Counted from the first letter of the stretch, positions 39,305-53,623 are shown. The stretch is DNA of 64,000 bases from Lethocerus indicus (GCA_019843655.1 JACDQD010000103.1:7254001-7318000), one strand, 5' to 3'. Program-made: numbers and translations. Notes: a model not told the origin generated them from the letters alone.

Positions 39305-42300
39305 CAAACAAGAGTTGAAGAGGGACAAAGTGCGCAAAGAATAACAACAAAATAGCCACAAATAAATACAATATAAACTATTACTATTTGTTCAGTTGGG
39401 TGTTCGGTTTTACGCCGGTTTACTGTTGACCAGACCAAATGACGTTTCTAGTCTCTGTGTGCTTAAAACGCAACACTGAAATAGGTTTCAAGTTCTAAAT
39501 AAACTGTTTCTGTCCTTTTGGTTAATTTTGTAGCTATTAGGAAATTACCTAGCTTTAATTTAATTTGTAATTCCATGTTTTAACAATATTTAACGGCGAT
39601 GTTGTAGCGACGACCCGGGCTTGATTCCGGTTGGCTTACCCTATTCTCCTTTAACATCAAGTTTGAAATGTAATTTCATGATTATTGACATCAATATATA
39701 TGTCCTGTTTGACTTCATGGTGAAGCGTATTAGTTTCAAAGATTTTGTTTGTATCATAATATTGTTAATTAGCTTGATGTTGGCATAGCTACGGAATGTT
39801 TCGTATATTACCAATGTTTGACTTGAAGGATATTCTGGCTAAAGCCCAAGAAAAAGCCGAAGATGCGATGTGATAGAAGGAAACAGAAATTATATCTTGA
39901 ATCGTGATCGTGATTAATAATAAAAGAACTAAATGCGCTTTACAACATTGCTATCATTCATCGGAAATGTTTTACGTATAATCGTTTTTAGGGAGTCTGG
40001 TATATGACTGAGTATTTGAAAGTGAGAGGAGTTCGGCAGGGTGAATTCTGCAGGGAAATTCTAGAATTCATCGGGGTCGAAACGCTTTTGCCTGCTAGCC
40101 ATTCATGAGGTGTTAAATCCTGGAGTAATTGAGACTGGAACAGTGCGGGAGGTTGATTCAGGTTTAAAAGCAAATGGCAGTGGTACCTCCGTTTTCCGCT
40201 CGCTCGGGAAGGGCTCGTAGTCCAGGGGGCCTCCTCGCTTTTCCGGGGCTACAAATTCCAGTGTTTGAGGTACAAAGTGAACATTATCCCCCGCGGTCCC
40301 TTACACCGGTATCCACTTTAAGTGTGTTTGCCTCAAGTGTTGACTGAATTTCTGCTGGGACCGAGGGGGTCTTACTCAGTTCTCCCACTGGTTCTCATAT
40401 TTCGACTCTAATGACCTATCGCGGGGGAGCCACTTGTGAAAGTTATTCCCCGCTCATTAATATTTTATTTTATAACATTTTACAATGGTTTAAAGACTAT
40501 CCCGAAGTAAGATAACAAAATAACAATTTCGAATGGACTCGGAAACTTTGGAAGGCGCTCACAAGAATAGGTATAAAACAATGAAAACAGTTCCCTTACT
40601 TATACTATTCTAGACTACGGAATTCTTTATTTAATTACTGTCTAGATCTGTTATCCGGTTTATTTTGTAATCAGATAAAGTAGGATGAACAACTACTCTG
40701 ATATCCCCTGTGCCATATTAATTTATTTGACATATTAATCTCTATAATTACGTAATGTGTATAAATCCTAATATAGGAATATTGGATTAGAGCGGTACTC
40801 TTATTTCCCAAATGGTTCCAATGATGATCACAATATAACTATATTATTAATATAATATTATTTGAATCTGAAATTAATCTTCACGATTTAACCTATTTTT
40901 CCCCTTATATTTACTCTTAATCTTAGTTTTCAATGAATACTAATTTTATGCCAATGGGTTTTGCAGTATTGAAAAAGCGGAATTATAAATAGGTCCGAGG
41001 CAATATTACAGTAATATATACTTTTTTCAATGGAACACAAAATTACACACGCTCAATCTGCATTTAAGTGCCGTCCCCCCTCCGCCTTTATTGCCGCGGA
41101 AAATTATACGCCTAGCTGTATCTAACATCAAATGGTTCGATTCAATCGGCGCGGTAACCGAAATCGCTGAAACTGACAATTACCAGTTTCGAAGAAATTA
41201 CCCGGGAAGGAGGGGGAATAAATGAAAGCATGAAATCGGAAGACCTCGTTTTATTCTGTAAAGTTCATTCCCACTGCGCGTATTTGTTCCACGCTTAACC
41301 AAACTCAAAATGCCGCCTTTTGTGTGTCCCGCGTGCCTCTATGTGCGTGTGTGAAATTACAACAGGCGAGGTATCAAATTAATCCCAATAAATGTAGTCA
41401 TATATTGAAACCAAATGTTATTCACGTTAGCTGTGCAACTCTTTATGCACAAATGCCGGAAAACCGGAATGCCGGAAAATTTTTTTTTCAAAATATATAA
41501 ATGAGGAAAAGTTGTGAATTAACTGTAAATAACTCATTAAAGACCAACAACGTAATTAAAAGAGCCCAATTCTAAATAAATATATCCTATTTGAAGAGTA
41601 ATATTCGTTATTTGAACTAGTATACTTTCGGCACGATCGTTGGGTACTGAATAGACGCGGGTAATTCTCACCATTGCCTATTATATAATAAAACCACCGA
41701 AAATTATACCAATTTTTTTAAATTCATCAATTCCAATTTATAGTAATGGGAGAATAATAAATTATGTAAAATCTTTCTATCAGCGGATGGGTGGGCGGGG
41801 TTCTGAACTGTGGGAGAACTGTTCGCGTATGCTTTCGTCTAAAGCCAGCGTTGTATGAAAGGGAAACTGCTATCGAATAGGAAGCCTGGGCAAATCTATT
41901 CAGTTTAAAGGTGCGTTTTTGAGGCTAGGGGGGCACCAATGAGGTGTGCTCGTTTGTGTGGTCGGGGCCGGGCTGTGGGACCCAACTTTAACCGGTTATT
42001 TACTCTGGGCGTTACTTCGGTTGTTTCTTTCCCCTCGCCGAAACTTTTCATTTGCTCGACTTCCCCCTCAAACTCGCCCCGTCCAGCAGGAGTTCGATCT
42101 CAATTTATACTTCTTTTCCAGAACTTGCGAGGTCGGCACAACTTAAGACGGGCTCGTTATACAAATTCGGCGTGCGGTCACGTGAAGTGACCGTCACCAA
42201 CTGCTTGACAACCACCGCCGAGTGGTTCCATCCCATATATAGAATGTCGGCCTCTTAGCGCACAATATCGTGGCTTTATTCATATCCCAGACTTAGAACT

Positions 42301-43636
42301 CGGTTAGGATCTTTTGTCTGAAGATTACTCTCTTCGAGGATTTGAATATTCATCGCGATGTTGATTTACACGGAACAAGAAATTTACACAACTATTCTAG
42401 TACATATTATTGTCAGCTGTGTACGCTCCCAGCTTATACAGTTTAGAAATATCGTCACGCCGATTTATCTTTTGGATTGTGAAAGATTAAGAAATAAAAC
42501 CGGTGTTAGGTGAAACAAAAAAAAACTTTTCCTCCACAATCCACTGTTTTACCCATTACCCCGATTTATGCCCATTGAAAACGGCGTTTAAAGCTCCTTT
42601 GGGCCACTGGTTCCTGTTCAACTTTTACGCTTCGGGCTTCAACTTTTTTCATTGGCCGTTTTGAGCGCAATAATTGAATTGTGCCCGGCACTGTCGACGG
42701 ATGATATTTTACCAGGCGAGAATTACTTTTAAACAGCCGTTATAAATTTTTTCGGTAGGAGCGGAATGGCACCGTGGGGGTTCCGATACACCAAGCCACC
42801 TTACTTTACTGGGAATTTTTGTTGTTCCGAGAATCACGGTAGAAATAAGTTTAGTAATTTATTAGTATTATACTTACGCATTTATGATATTCTAAATCAT
42901 TTATTAAAGTACATTTTATTTTGACGTTTAAATGTCTTTAAAAATATGCATTTTTAGGTCTATAATTGCACGAGTTATTTTTCATTTACTCTGCGTAGCG
43001 CATGCTGAAGTTAAAATTATTTAACGAATAAAGAAGAAGTAAAATGTTACTATCTTCTTAAATTATCAAGTATGAGTGCTCTTCAATAATTCACACGAGA
43101 TAGATTTCCACGATCTTTTTTATGAAATAAGTAACATTTCCCATTTCTCATTTATGGAAAAAACGAATATATCCTCCGTTGAAGCAGGTGTGTCTGAGAG
43201 CCCATTCCCCTGTGAAACAGTAGGCTTTTTCCTGACACTAGGTAATAATATTGCCTTATTATTTATCCTTCCTTATTTATAAGTTCTTGAGATGGTTTTG
43301 AGATTATATGTGTTCCTTACTATTATATTGTGCCATATATATTTAGAATAACTACTAAGCGTTCGAAGGGTTCAGACTATTTCAGGTGTGTTAATATTAA
43401 ACGTTATCAAACGACTAATACCGACTGTTGGGACGAGAGCTAACACGATAGATAACGTGACAAGGAATTAATTATTAATTGAATTAATTATAATATTTGA
43501 ACTAGCATCGCTCTTGTGGTCCTCCTGTGATCTTACCAGCTTATTGGCCAGTGGCATGCGGTTCGCCGTTGGAGCATCCCGTCTCTATTGCACCGTTACC
43601 GTTACTGTCGAGAATGTTACTGCCGGTCTTGCCGTC

Positions 43637-43653
43637 CGGTCCTGATAGGACCG
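43637..43653 (+). repeat. 7-bp stem with 3-nt loop
   Basis: cggtcct and aggaccg flank gat. Confidence 0.85.
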
Positions 43654-44427
43654 AATCTAGAGAGCAAAAATGAAAAGATGTAAATTCCTTCCGTTCTGGT
43701 TTTCGTCGGCATTAATCGGGTCGAGTCGAGAAATAAAGGTGATCCGTCGGTAAATAAAGAAGCGAGAGGGCAGTGTGATTAGAGAGGGTGAGGCCTACCG
43801 GGGTGATTGAGGGCCCCTCCTAAAAACGGAGCTTTATCTCCATTACTCGCATTAGGGGGGGGAGGGGGGCCTATCTCTGCCCGGGGCGCACACATTTGTT
43901 CTTCCGCTAATAGATACGTCTTGACTTCTCACCGGACTCCGGCCCTCCGAAACAATAGGAAACAATCATTTTGTTGGTAAAGCTCCAGCTTTATTTATAT
44001 TATTTTTTAGTGGGTAACGTCACTCGCCCTCAGTTTTCACAATTCCAGTAAAAAAATAGTTTTGAATATGGTGATGGAAATAATAAATTCGTGTATTTTA
44101 AAACTTAAATTATTTAACATTTAACCATTAAACTCAAGGAAATATAAGTAAAACAACTCCTACCGGGTCTGTTCGCATAAATATTCATATTTGAGAATGT
44201 GAAATAATACAGGCCGCTCTTTGTCAGGTATCTTTATTTCTTGTCGACACATACGCGCAGATCAACTTGAATTTGTGTGAAACCACTTTTCGCCTCCGTC
44301 CATTTCCGTCCTCTCTTGTAACGTTTAAATTAACTAGAATAATGTTTTATATCAGACAGCGACATAAATTTTTTGATGTCATTATCACAATAATCATACG
44401 GAACTAATTTATAATCTTTTGTTCCAG

Positions 44428-44461
44428 GTTGCAGTTTGGTTGACTTCGACGTCTCATTAAG
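44428..44461 (+). other. Candidate 34-nt micro-exon with strong flanking splice signals
   Basis: The upstream sequence gives a branch-point-like aactaat (branch A near 44407), a short pyrimidine stretch and ttccag ending at 44427. The 34-nt segment ends in AAG and is followed by gtaaga from 44462, a near-consensus donor. One frame is open throughout (C-S-L-V-D-F-D-V-S-L with partial codons at both ends); the other two contain stops. 34 is not a multiple of three, so inclusion would shift frame. No flanking coding exons were identified, so this rests on splice motifs alone. Confidence 0.25.
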
Positions 44462-47400
44462 GTAAGATTACAGTGCTCATTGCTTTTAAACTCATGCTTT
44501 TAACGTCAATTCGGAGAGTTTGCTTGGTTAATTTAACAGAAAGAACGAGTTATTGTTTCATTTACAAAGATCGAACTCGAAGTTAATCGGATAGGAAGGC
44601 AAAGGCCTATCTCCATTAGCATTCCGTCAGTAAATTAGCGAGACGCCTACTCGTGTCAGTTGCTGATGGGGCATCCTCAAGGCATCAGCTATGTTACAGG
44701 TAGGCCGTCTATAATGGCCTGGCAAAAGCCAAAATCAGCGAGTGGAAACTGAAGATCGCTAGACAGATGATATTCCAAATCCCTCCGCCCATTTAAACTA
44801 CGCCGCTCAGACAATATTCAATTGACCGCTAACGCATATTCGTTACTTCGTGATACGACGAGGAATGAAAAATTAATTCCTAGGGAAAGTTGACTCGGGC
44901 CCGATCGGAAGTCAGTACCGGGAACGGTTAGGACACACCTCTGAGGGGTTGTTTGGGGTTCTGGACAAGAATTTATGCCCTTTTTGCGATGGGCGATAAA
45001 TCGTGCGGCTTCTCCCAGTGGCTGTTGGAATCAATAGAGGGGCCGCCGCGGTTGTTGTGGCTGGCGTGACGCGGCCCCATAGCGGCTGACTACAAATTAT
45101 TTCCTCGCCCGGGGCCCCACGGCGATGACCCTGTCGGAATTGTCCCCCGTCCCGCCCCGTAGCGATATCGGGGCCCCACAACCATAGGTTGACGTCTTAA
45201 ACATGGGCCCGCTGAAACAGTCTTAACCTCACCGCTTTAATGCTCTCTCTGGTCTTCGGTATCGACCTTTGAAACTCCTCGCTTTACAGAATGGCTACGC
45301 TAATAAAAAAAAGGGGGCTGTCACGTAAGATTTATGTGGAAACATCGGACTTTAAAATTCCGTTTTATGAAAAATGATTTTAAAACATTAAAGCTATCAA
45401 CGAAAAGGGAATGTTGGTTTCAATCTTAAAAATCGTCCGAACTATAACTAACGCGGAAACGATTACCTCCGTAATGATTTATGTTTCATTTTACTGTGTA
45501 TATATAATTCCGGACAATTATATATACACGTATATGATATACGCTTACGCGATGTCAGGGATGACATACGCAGCCTTATTCCTAATATTTGCGGGTAATG
45601 GAGGTTTTACTGGAAAATTGTATCGAAAGAATAACGGGAAATTTTAAGAGAAAATTATTTTTGAACCTCAGAATTCATCTCAATATATAATCGATTAATT
45701 ATTATAATATACACAAATAACCACGTATTTGATAAACTGGATTTTTGTTTGATTTTTCAACAAGTAACGTACAAGGTTTTAAAATATACATATAAATATA
45801 TATAGATATTCTCTGTTAATCATTTTAATTATCGATCCCCAAAAGTGGTATTTAAGTTAATGAAGCATTTACAAATCACGAACAACTCTATAATTATCTA
45901 CAGTTAAGAAAGGAGTGTATAATCCCGTAAAGAAAAGAAATAATTCTCTGAAAGTCGCGTGATAAATCCGATAGTATCCGAGTTTATGTTTAGTGGTAGG
46001 TAAGAATTATATTCACTCCCAGAGGAGCATGCTATAAAGATCCTGCCCTCGGATATCGTTTAAGCGTATCAAGGTATGAAGCGTCAGTCGGATAACGTTA
46101 CACTGAAACGATGTAACTTTACATGAAATTTAAATCAAATGCTCATTCGGTACATCAGGTATCATTCAATTATTATCGTTAAGTAACCGGGGTTACAAAA
46201 TTTAATAAAAGACTCCATACAATTTTCTTTTCCGATGCGATATTCGCGAAGACATAACTAGCATAAAATCGTTTTAAACGAGGGTATAACAAAGCCGTAA
46301 AATGAAGAAGAATATCGGTCTATTTTACAGGGAAAATTGGCCTGAATCACGCGATGGCCGAATCGGATATAAACGGAAAAATTGGTCCCCGATTTTAATC
46401 AAAATGAGTCTACTCTTGTAAGGACAGCCAAATTACAATCGAACTGATATTGAAGAATTGATGATTTAAAACGCCGAGCAGATCCATTCGTTGCCTTCTA
46501 ATGATATTAAACCGAACAATGTAGAAAATATTAAATGTAGGTGTTGTTATGTTTAGCAATCACGCTAAGTGAAAACATCGGAGTCTCCGATTCCCCTCGA
46601 ATTCCCTTAAATCCAGCATGACATATGGACATAATTTTTATAACTGGGCAATGGTAATTATCAGTAGAACTATTCCATGATAGAAGGTTATTAACGGTAT
46701 TGACATTAGTCTAACAGTCCCTGACTCCCCACGGGTGGAATTATCACTTAAACAAACATTCGAATATGCCTACATAACTGTACACGAAGTATAGTAACAT
46801 AGGGACCAAATCTGAAAGCGAAGCTGAACTATCCTCCGGCCGAATTCGGCCCTTGTGACATTGTATTGAGAGTTTGCGGTAGATTGCCGCCCAATTGTAT
46901 TCATTAAATAGACGGGTTATGTCGAGAAGTGGAACCACTCTAAAATATTAATATTTCCGTTTGGGAGGCCTCTGTTTGTTTTTGACAAATACGCCTCGCC
47001 GATGATACGCAGGACGGCAAGATATTATATTCATTATATTAATTGAAATAATAATGTCGCGGGTCCGTAGAAATGTCGAATATTTAATGAAACTGGCGAC
47101 ATTTAGGCCGGGATTTAGGTTTCTCGGTACAATCGATTTCGTATTGAATCCCTGCCGGCTGAACTAAATAATTAGTGGAGCTCGTCCGCCCATTATAATA
47201 TCGGGACGGATGTATTGCGGAACGTACATTTCGTAAAACATAGCTAGGTTCAAATAAGAGACACACAGGGCATGAACAAATAGAATACTGTAAGCAGCTC
47301 CAAACATTACTTCTCCCATCCTCTCATAACCCACCCTCATTTGATATCTCAGTACAAAATAGAAAATTTAACGTGATAACGGAGATTTTTTCCCAGTTTA

Positions 47401-47464
47401 AGATCTGTATCTATTTTCATGTATTGATGGGGAGCTTATTAGGGCCGGGCTAACATTGTCCGAA

Positions 47465-47473
47465 TATAAAAGG
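47465..47473 (+). promoter_or_regulatory. TATA-box-like TATAAAAGG
   Basis: Canonical TATA-box sequence, with a start predicted near 47495. The next ATG-led frames are short and unrecognised. An isolated element in AT-rich DNA has low predictive value. Confidence 0.15.
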
Positions 47474-48551
47474 CCCTCCCTCTAAGTTATTGTTCTGTTT
47501 TCGGAGTTCTTGTCTGGTCTTATACAGATGACCGTCCCAGTTATTTAACTCTCTGCAGAAACTTGCCCTTTTGGAAGAACGCTTTTCACGAAACTACCGA
47601 GCAGTTTTTTCCTCCCGGGCTAAATTGTTTACAGGAAGTTATTTAATTAAATCGGCGATTTTCGAAGAAGGGTCGCGCCAGAATTCCCGATACCTATTTT
47701 TCCCGAATTATATTGTTTCCGCCAGAAGAAAAATCGCTCAGTTCGACTTCGAAAGTAATACAAATTACTGTTCGAGGAGATTCTTTTTATTAACTGAATA
47801 GTTCCTGCTTTTAAAGGCACGCTCAGGAAAAAATGTTGACTAATTTAGGCCTCAAACCGGTACCAAAGTTTTAGCAAATTTTTATTTTGTAGGACTTAAT
47901 GCAGACAGTTACCTCTCGGTGATATATTTAAATATATTTACTACATCCTAAAGACCGACTGTACACACCCAGTAGTAAATCATACCATATAGGAGAGACT
48001 AATGCCGGTATAAAAATCTATATAGAAACAAATATTTCATGAGACAGATGTTAGAAAGTTGGCCGGAAATTGTACAATTCGCGCCGATTAATCGCCAGTG
48101 CTGTCGCCTAATGAACAGGCGGGTTAGGGCCTGCGGGAAAAAGAACAATTTGTTTGTTCGGTCATTGTGATGGCGGGGGTCGGGCCCGCCAGGAGCCACA
48201 ATAGAGGCCCCGCTTTTCTTATTGGCCCTCTCACAATCGCAACTCTTCAGACCGCTCCAGAATCGGAGACGATGGGTTTTGCCCGAGATTAATACCCTCC
48301 CGGAGTTTTACAATTTTGTTGTTGTTGTAAATTTCCTTCCGCCCATTTCTGGCGTCCATTGTCGTTGCAGCTTGCTCCGGGTGACGTCTCCGAGCTCTGA
48401 ACGAATTGGAACAATAAAGGACAAAATGGGACATTGGATATGACCAAAAAAAAATTATCTTGCTTAGTGGAGTCATTAAGAGCATATAATTTTACCGTTT
48501 AGCATATTCTTGTGAATTCATCCAATCAAAAAATAATTATTCCCTAATTTA

Positions 48552-48579
48552 TATAAGGAAATCCCCTTTATAAGGAAAT
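48552..48579. repeat. Direct repeat, 11 bp with 17-bp period
   Basis: tataaggaaat at 48552-48562 recurs exactly at 48569-48579. Confidence 0.9.
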
Positions 48580-51240
48580 AAAAGCCTTCTGTATTTCGAA
48601 GGTACTGATATCGTCTGTGTTAAAACAGTAAAATATTGAAATATTGTTTGGTTTTTGTTGGATGGCACGATGAAAATGGATAATTTTTGGATTTATTAAT
48701 GCCATGTCACGCTCCTTTTCTCTCCGTTATATTCAGCGGTTCAGCTTGTTAAAGGAAATTTCAATTATAACCAAGTTCAAATCTATGAGAAAATGCGCTT
48801 ATATTGTTATATATGATAGGAATAATACAGTGGAATTATTATACGTCGTGGACCCGAAATGTCGGCTTGTCAACGATCCACTATTAAAACGACGGATCGT
48901 TGTTTCCCCCGAATAGTATTTTAAAAGAATTGCCGCTCCTTTCGCCTCTTCATTAATACGGAGTCACGCTTCTTTCCCTTTTTTTCCGCCTACCTTCATA
49001 AATATTTGAGGGGCCCCGGCGTTGAAAAGCCACGGCGGGGGGATCCGTCGGCCCTCTCTTGTTTGTATTCATTCCAAGTGCCCCGTGTCGGGTCCGCATT
49101 TTTCCGATTTTAATTTAAATACGAGGCCGAGCCCGCGAAGATGACAATAATATCTTCCGTTCGTCCCTTTATATTAATCGGGTAAATAGTACAGTGGGTC
49201 AGACGCGGGACGAAAGCAACGAAGCCGACTTATGGGAGGGGGGGGGTAGAAAACAACGGCATGAAAATTAGATCGTGTCCTGTGGCGTGCGGATCTCCCC
49301 GAGTGTTCCTCCGCCGAAATGGATGAGGCAACTTCCAAAGTAACATTAATCATTCATTTTCACTACCCGCCTAAAGGGGTTTGTCTTCCTTCCTTTTTTT
49401 TATACGGGAAGACACCGCGACACTGTGCCTCTATCCTCCGAATACTGTTTTTATTTTTTAACCCAACCATGATACCTCATTATAACGGAGAAGTATGGGT
49501 GGAAGGAGGGTGTTGGAATAAATCATCTTGAAAATTTAAAAGAACGAGGCAGTTTACCGCGCCCCTCTCGCTGCCAGCGCGCGTTACGTTAGGCCGTTTA
49601 CTCGTACGAGATTCAGTCCCTGCATGCATATTTATTAGCAATACTGAGTGTTGACACGAAAATTGCCCAAATTATAGGCAATTAAATATTAAAAACGGGC
49701 AGAAAAGCAGATGAAAGTAAATCTGGTGCAATTGCTTCTATTTTCCAGCTATTTCCAGCTTTACGTCGCAAATAGTTCCTTATTCCGAATAATTGTAAGC
49801 CGTTGATGATTAATTATAAAGCGCGCCATTTTTATGTTTCCTCTCGTGTGGTCTGACCATTTGCATCTCGCAGGTTTATGTGATCGAGAATAAGGTAGCA
49901 CTCATGAAGTAACAATTGAGTGACAGAACAATCAGAAACTAGAGAGATGAATACAATTCCGCTGTTTTGTCATAGATATTAATAAGGCGTGCGCGATATT
50001 AGATCCGGAAACTCTGCGTCGAAAAATGGTTAATATATGGTAAACGCGGGTTTAGTTGAAAGAAGAACTCATTCCAATGCTTATCAATTCGATAAGTCTA
50101 AAATACTTGTACAAAAAGTCGTCCAACTACATGAAGCAGAAACGAGTTGTGCTAGATCGCATTGAATTTTCTCCGTTTATTAAAGTGAGAAATCGGATGA
50201 TCCGACTTGAATTAGAGAGTCCGATTTACTCTAAAAATTCTCCTTTAGTCTAACGAGAAATCAAGTGTAACAGTAGACCAATCGGTCGGGAGGAATCGTT
50301 TTGTGTCCACGGACAGGTGAATCAATCGTTTAATTCGGTGGACGGTAGAACCGATGGGCCGCTCATTTATTTCGGGCTCCAACTGCTCTTCCCGGACCAA
50401 ATGGCCGTCATCCGTCTGCCCCGGCCAACTAGGAATCAGCAGGCTAGGAAACTAGTCGCGACTCCAATCATGACTTCTTGAGTAACAGCTCCCACCCAGT
50501 GCCGCTACTAGTACTACAATCGCGTCCAACAACCTCTGACGAGAAAACGGCTCTTACACCGCTCCCTCCCGATACATCTTAGTCACTTTCCTGCACAAAA
50601 ATAATGAAAAGGAGTTAACTAATATAATAACAGTAGTAGCAATGATATAAAAATAATGATTCCATTAATATGAAAAACCCCTTTTATTTTTTCTCTCAGT
50701 TCACTGCTTCACAAGGCGTATTAAGCGTCAGACAGTGTACTGTTTTGGACATCTCTAAGTAAAACTCTTCCCTGAAATTAATATTAATTTAGTCCCGAGG
50801 CGCGGCATTTTTATCGTTATAAATAATCATCCAGATTGGTACATGAATTTTATAATGGAAATATTTTAATTGGACGAGATGGACACTCCAGTCATATTTT
50901 AATTTATTCAATTTGGTTTTTCATGAATTATCTAGAGATATTTACGCTGCTAAAAATTACTGAAACTGTATTCCTATCATGAATAAAATATGTATACTTT
51001 TCAAAGTGAAACGTTAGTAAGGAAAAGATTGTAGTTCAGAAATATATTCGTTGAATTTCAGGCGTTGTCTACGGATGCCGGTGGGCATTCTCCCGTAAGT
51101 GGTTTAACAGATGTAACTCTTCCCGGGCGCCATAAATGTAGCCATGAGACGGTCGCTGTTATAATTCGGCAATTTTCCGCTAAAGGCTGAAGTCGAAAAG
51201 GGGGCGAAGTGGCTTCCTGAGTTCTGTGGGGTTGAGGCGG

Positions 51241-51339
51241 CCAATCGGTGCGCCCCTCGGGTCGGGCGCGGCCAATCACGTCCCGTCGCGTTGTCGCTCC
51301 CTACCGCTTTTTTTTCTCTTCCGGTGGGAGTCTATAAAT
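51241..51339 (+). promoter_or_regulatory. Promoter-like array: two CCAAT boxes and a TATA box
   Basis: GGCCAATCGG (CCAAT at 51241-51245) and GGCCAATCAC (CCAAT at 51272-51276) stand 31 bp apart, three helical turns, in a CpG-rich stretch. A TATA box, TATAAAT at 51333-51339, follows 61 bp after the second. Paired NF-Y-type CCAAT boxes upstream of a TATA box are typical of histone and other cell-cycle promoters. The predicted start would be near 51363-51370, in gatattcaatc. No long ORF follows: 88- and 61-codon frames downstream are open only because of GC content. It is either a promoter whose gene lies beyond an intron or a chance cluster. Confidence 0.3.
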
Positions 51340-53564
51340 TCCCTTGCCATGCGTTCGATATTCAATCGGAAGGCACGCGATCCACTCCCCCGCCCAGCCC
51401 CCACAAAATTCACTGGGGGTTGTCTCCAGCCATCCGGTATCTTCCGATTTCAATATCGCAACAACTTCGTTACTAACTGGCTTCTCGTATAAAATAGGAC
51501 GTGTTCTGGAATTCGTTTGTATTGTGAGATGATGTATTGTAGTTTCGATTAAACTCATTAGTTGAAATTATAGACGCACTTTTATCCAAGAACAAAGAAC
51601 AAAGTTAAATACAACACACTAGTATTTTCTATGTTAAGTTAGGTTACATTCTAAGCTTAAGAGTAGGTTTAGATCGGTTTTCATGAACGTTACTCATATT
51701 TTATTGATTATACTTATCGAGGGCCTGTGTTGATAGATGAAACTGAAAATAATCAAATCGGATGGAAATTAAAAAGGGCGAGAAATGTTTTTTCGTGGCA
51801 ATACATATTTTTAGTAACAAAATAAATATATGAAAATAAATGTTATGTATATAATTGTTCAATAATTATAAAGAATGATCGTCGCATAAATACAATATAA
51901 ACGTGGAGGCAGCCACTGCTATATCCGGTTTTCTAATTAATTATCAAATGACGCTCTAGTCCTGTCAGCACCAATTCCTAAATCATCAACCCAAATGACC
52001 CTAGAAGTGTATAGCAATATTCTACAAAGTGGCCTATCTAGGAGGGCGAACGCAGTCTTTATTTTTCATTAACGGGAGTTAATTTCTATACTAAAAACTG
52101 CACTGTCCCGAGCTCGGCCGTTTTCCCACGGCGTTATTACTTTTAGTTTTTATGAAAGCGGCCTCGGCCGCGACTATACGAGTTTTGAACGGCCGTTCGT
52201 TCCGCCAACGGACCCAGCAATTTATATCGTGAAGACAATTTCTCTAATTGCTGCTGTAATTTTTGAACACAATTTGCCATTTTCCTTACCTTGTTAAGGT
52301 TAACTAGAATTTACGGTTTATCGAGGATAAATTATGCTTCCTTGATATTGCGTAACGTGAAATAGAAAAGACGACACGCATTAAAATTGTGTTATTATAA
52401 CAGCGTATAAATATATAACATTTTGTATTTATACAAGTACATACGAAATATAAAAAAAAATAAATATAATTTGTAGATAAGATTTTCTCTTCAGAAACGG
52501 CCCGTTAATTAATTAGATTATGTTTAGCGCTATCACTACAGTTTTACCGTAATTATTTTTTCATTCTTGCACTCAAATAATTCGTATATGATTATAGGAA
52601 ATGATGAACGAATTCTCCTTGTAGTTTATTATTTTATTATTATTTAATCCGAAATATTACTTTTATAAGATTATGATCTGACTACGGATTTATTTTCAAA
52701 TATAATATTTTGAAAATTCATAATATTCAGCAGCAAAGGAAAGAATTTTATTTCCAGTTCTAACTAATTGAGATATTATTATATGAAAATTTATTAATAT
52801 ATTCAACTTCCAAGTAAAAGCTCTTAAGTAAAATGATTCGCAAAATTGTTACCATTAGAAGACTGAATGGAGAACAATGAAAAGTTCAGTGCGGTTGTGA
52901 ATTCGAGTCAAAATTTAATCAACATAAAAACTTCAGTGGGACAATAGTGGGGCCGAGTGTTACTCGTTATTTAGTGTTATCGGCCTCTTTTATCTCAGTA
53001 ATTTCTATCTCGGTTAATGGTTGTGGCGGCAGTGGGCTCGGACAATAGCCCCCCTTCCCACCCCCTACCAAACGGGGGGCTACCTCCTCACTCCCTCAAG
53101 AGGCCCAAAACAAGAATTATGCTTCACTTCGGAGGTGCGCCCGAGGGCCCACCTTAGGCCCCATACCCTTACTTAGCCCTCACTCCACTCATTCTATTTA
53201 ACTCTTGGAAATGCGCTAACATAAATAAGAATAATCAACGATTTGGATGCCGGTTCCCCTGCCGCGTCATTTGTATCTCTTCCTTTTCTCATTATTTAAT
53301 AAACAACTTTTATTAGAGCATTAAAAACCCCTTAATAATATTATTATTACGTACTGTGATATTAAACATACTACATGGCTTGTGTACATTATTGAACTCA
53401 AGAAAAAATAATCGTATTATCGTTAATGTTTAAACCTATGTTGCACTGCAATGTGTTGTACTAAAATATTTATAAAAAATAGTAAAGAATCACTGTATAA
53501 ATACATCTGTTTTTATTAAATCCTCTGGCATAGTCTCCACCCAAGAAGGAAATAATAAACGTAG

Positions 53565-53566
<2 letters not shown>

Positions 53567-53622
<56 letters not shown>
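53567..53622. repeat. (TA)28 microsatellite
   Basis: Uninterrupted TA dinucleotides over 56 bases, the longest simple repeat here. Confidence 0.98.

Positions 53623-53623
<1 letters not shown>

Larger units (their letters stand above)
39305..51240. other. Non-coding stretch apart from the candidate micro-exon
   Basis: AT-rich, with GC-richer blocks near 40190-40440, 41930-42200, 43560-43900, 44880-45200 and 48970-49330. A 14-bp palindrome, ggccgaattcggcc, occurs at 46838-46851. ORFs here are short and unrecognised. Confidence 0.55.

Noticed and set aside
43076..43282. ORF with H-D-L-F-Y-E-I and A-G-V, vaguely like a reverse transcriptase palm
   Set aside because: Spacing is about 20 residues short and no catalytic motif is present.
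46744..46938. Minus-strand L-D-I-T-R-L-F-N...W-A-A-I-Y-R-K-L, similar to an R1/I-type RT motif
   Set aside because: One short motif, with no following GCPQGS or YxDD at the proper distance.
49319..49531. ORF with E-A-T...Y-P-P-K...Y-N...W-N, vaguely like a LINE endonuclease
   Set aside because: Needs a 12-residue insertion between motifs and lacks the catalytic context. Judged chance.
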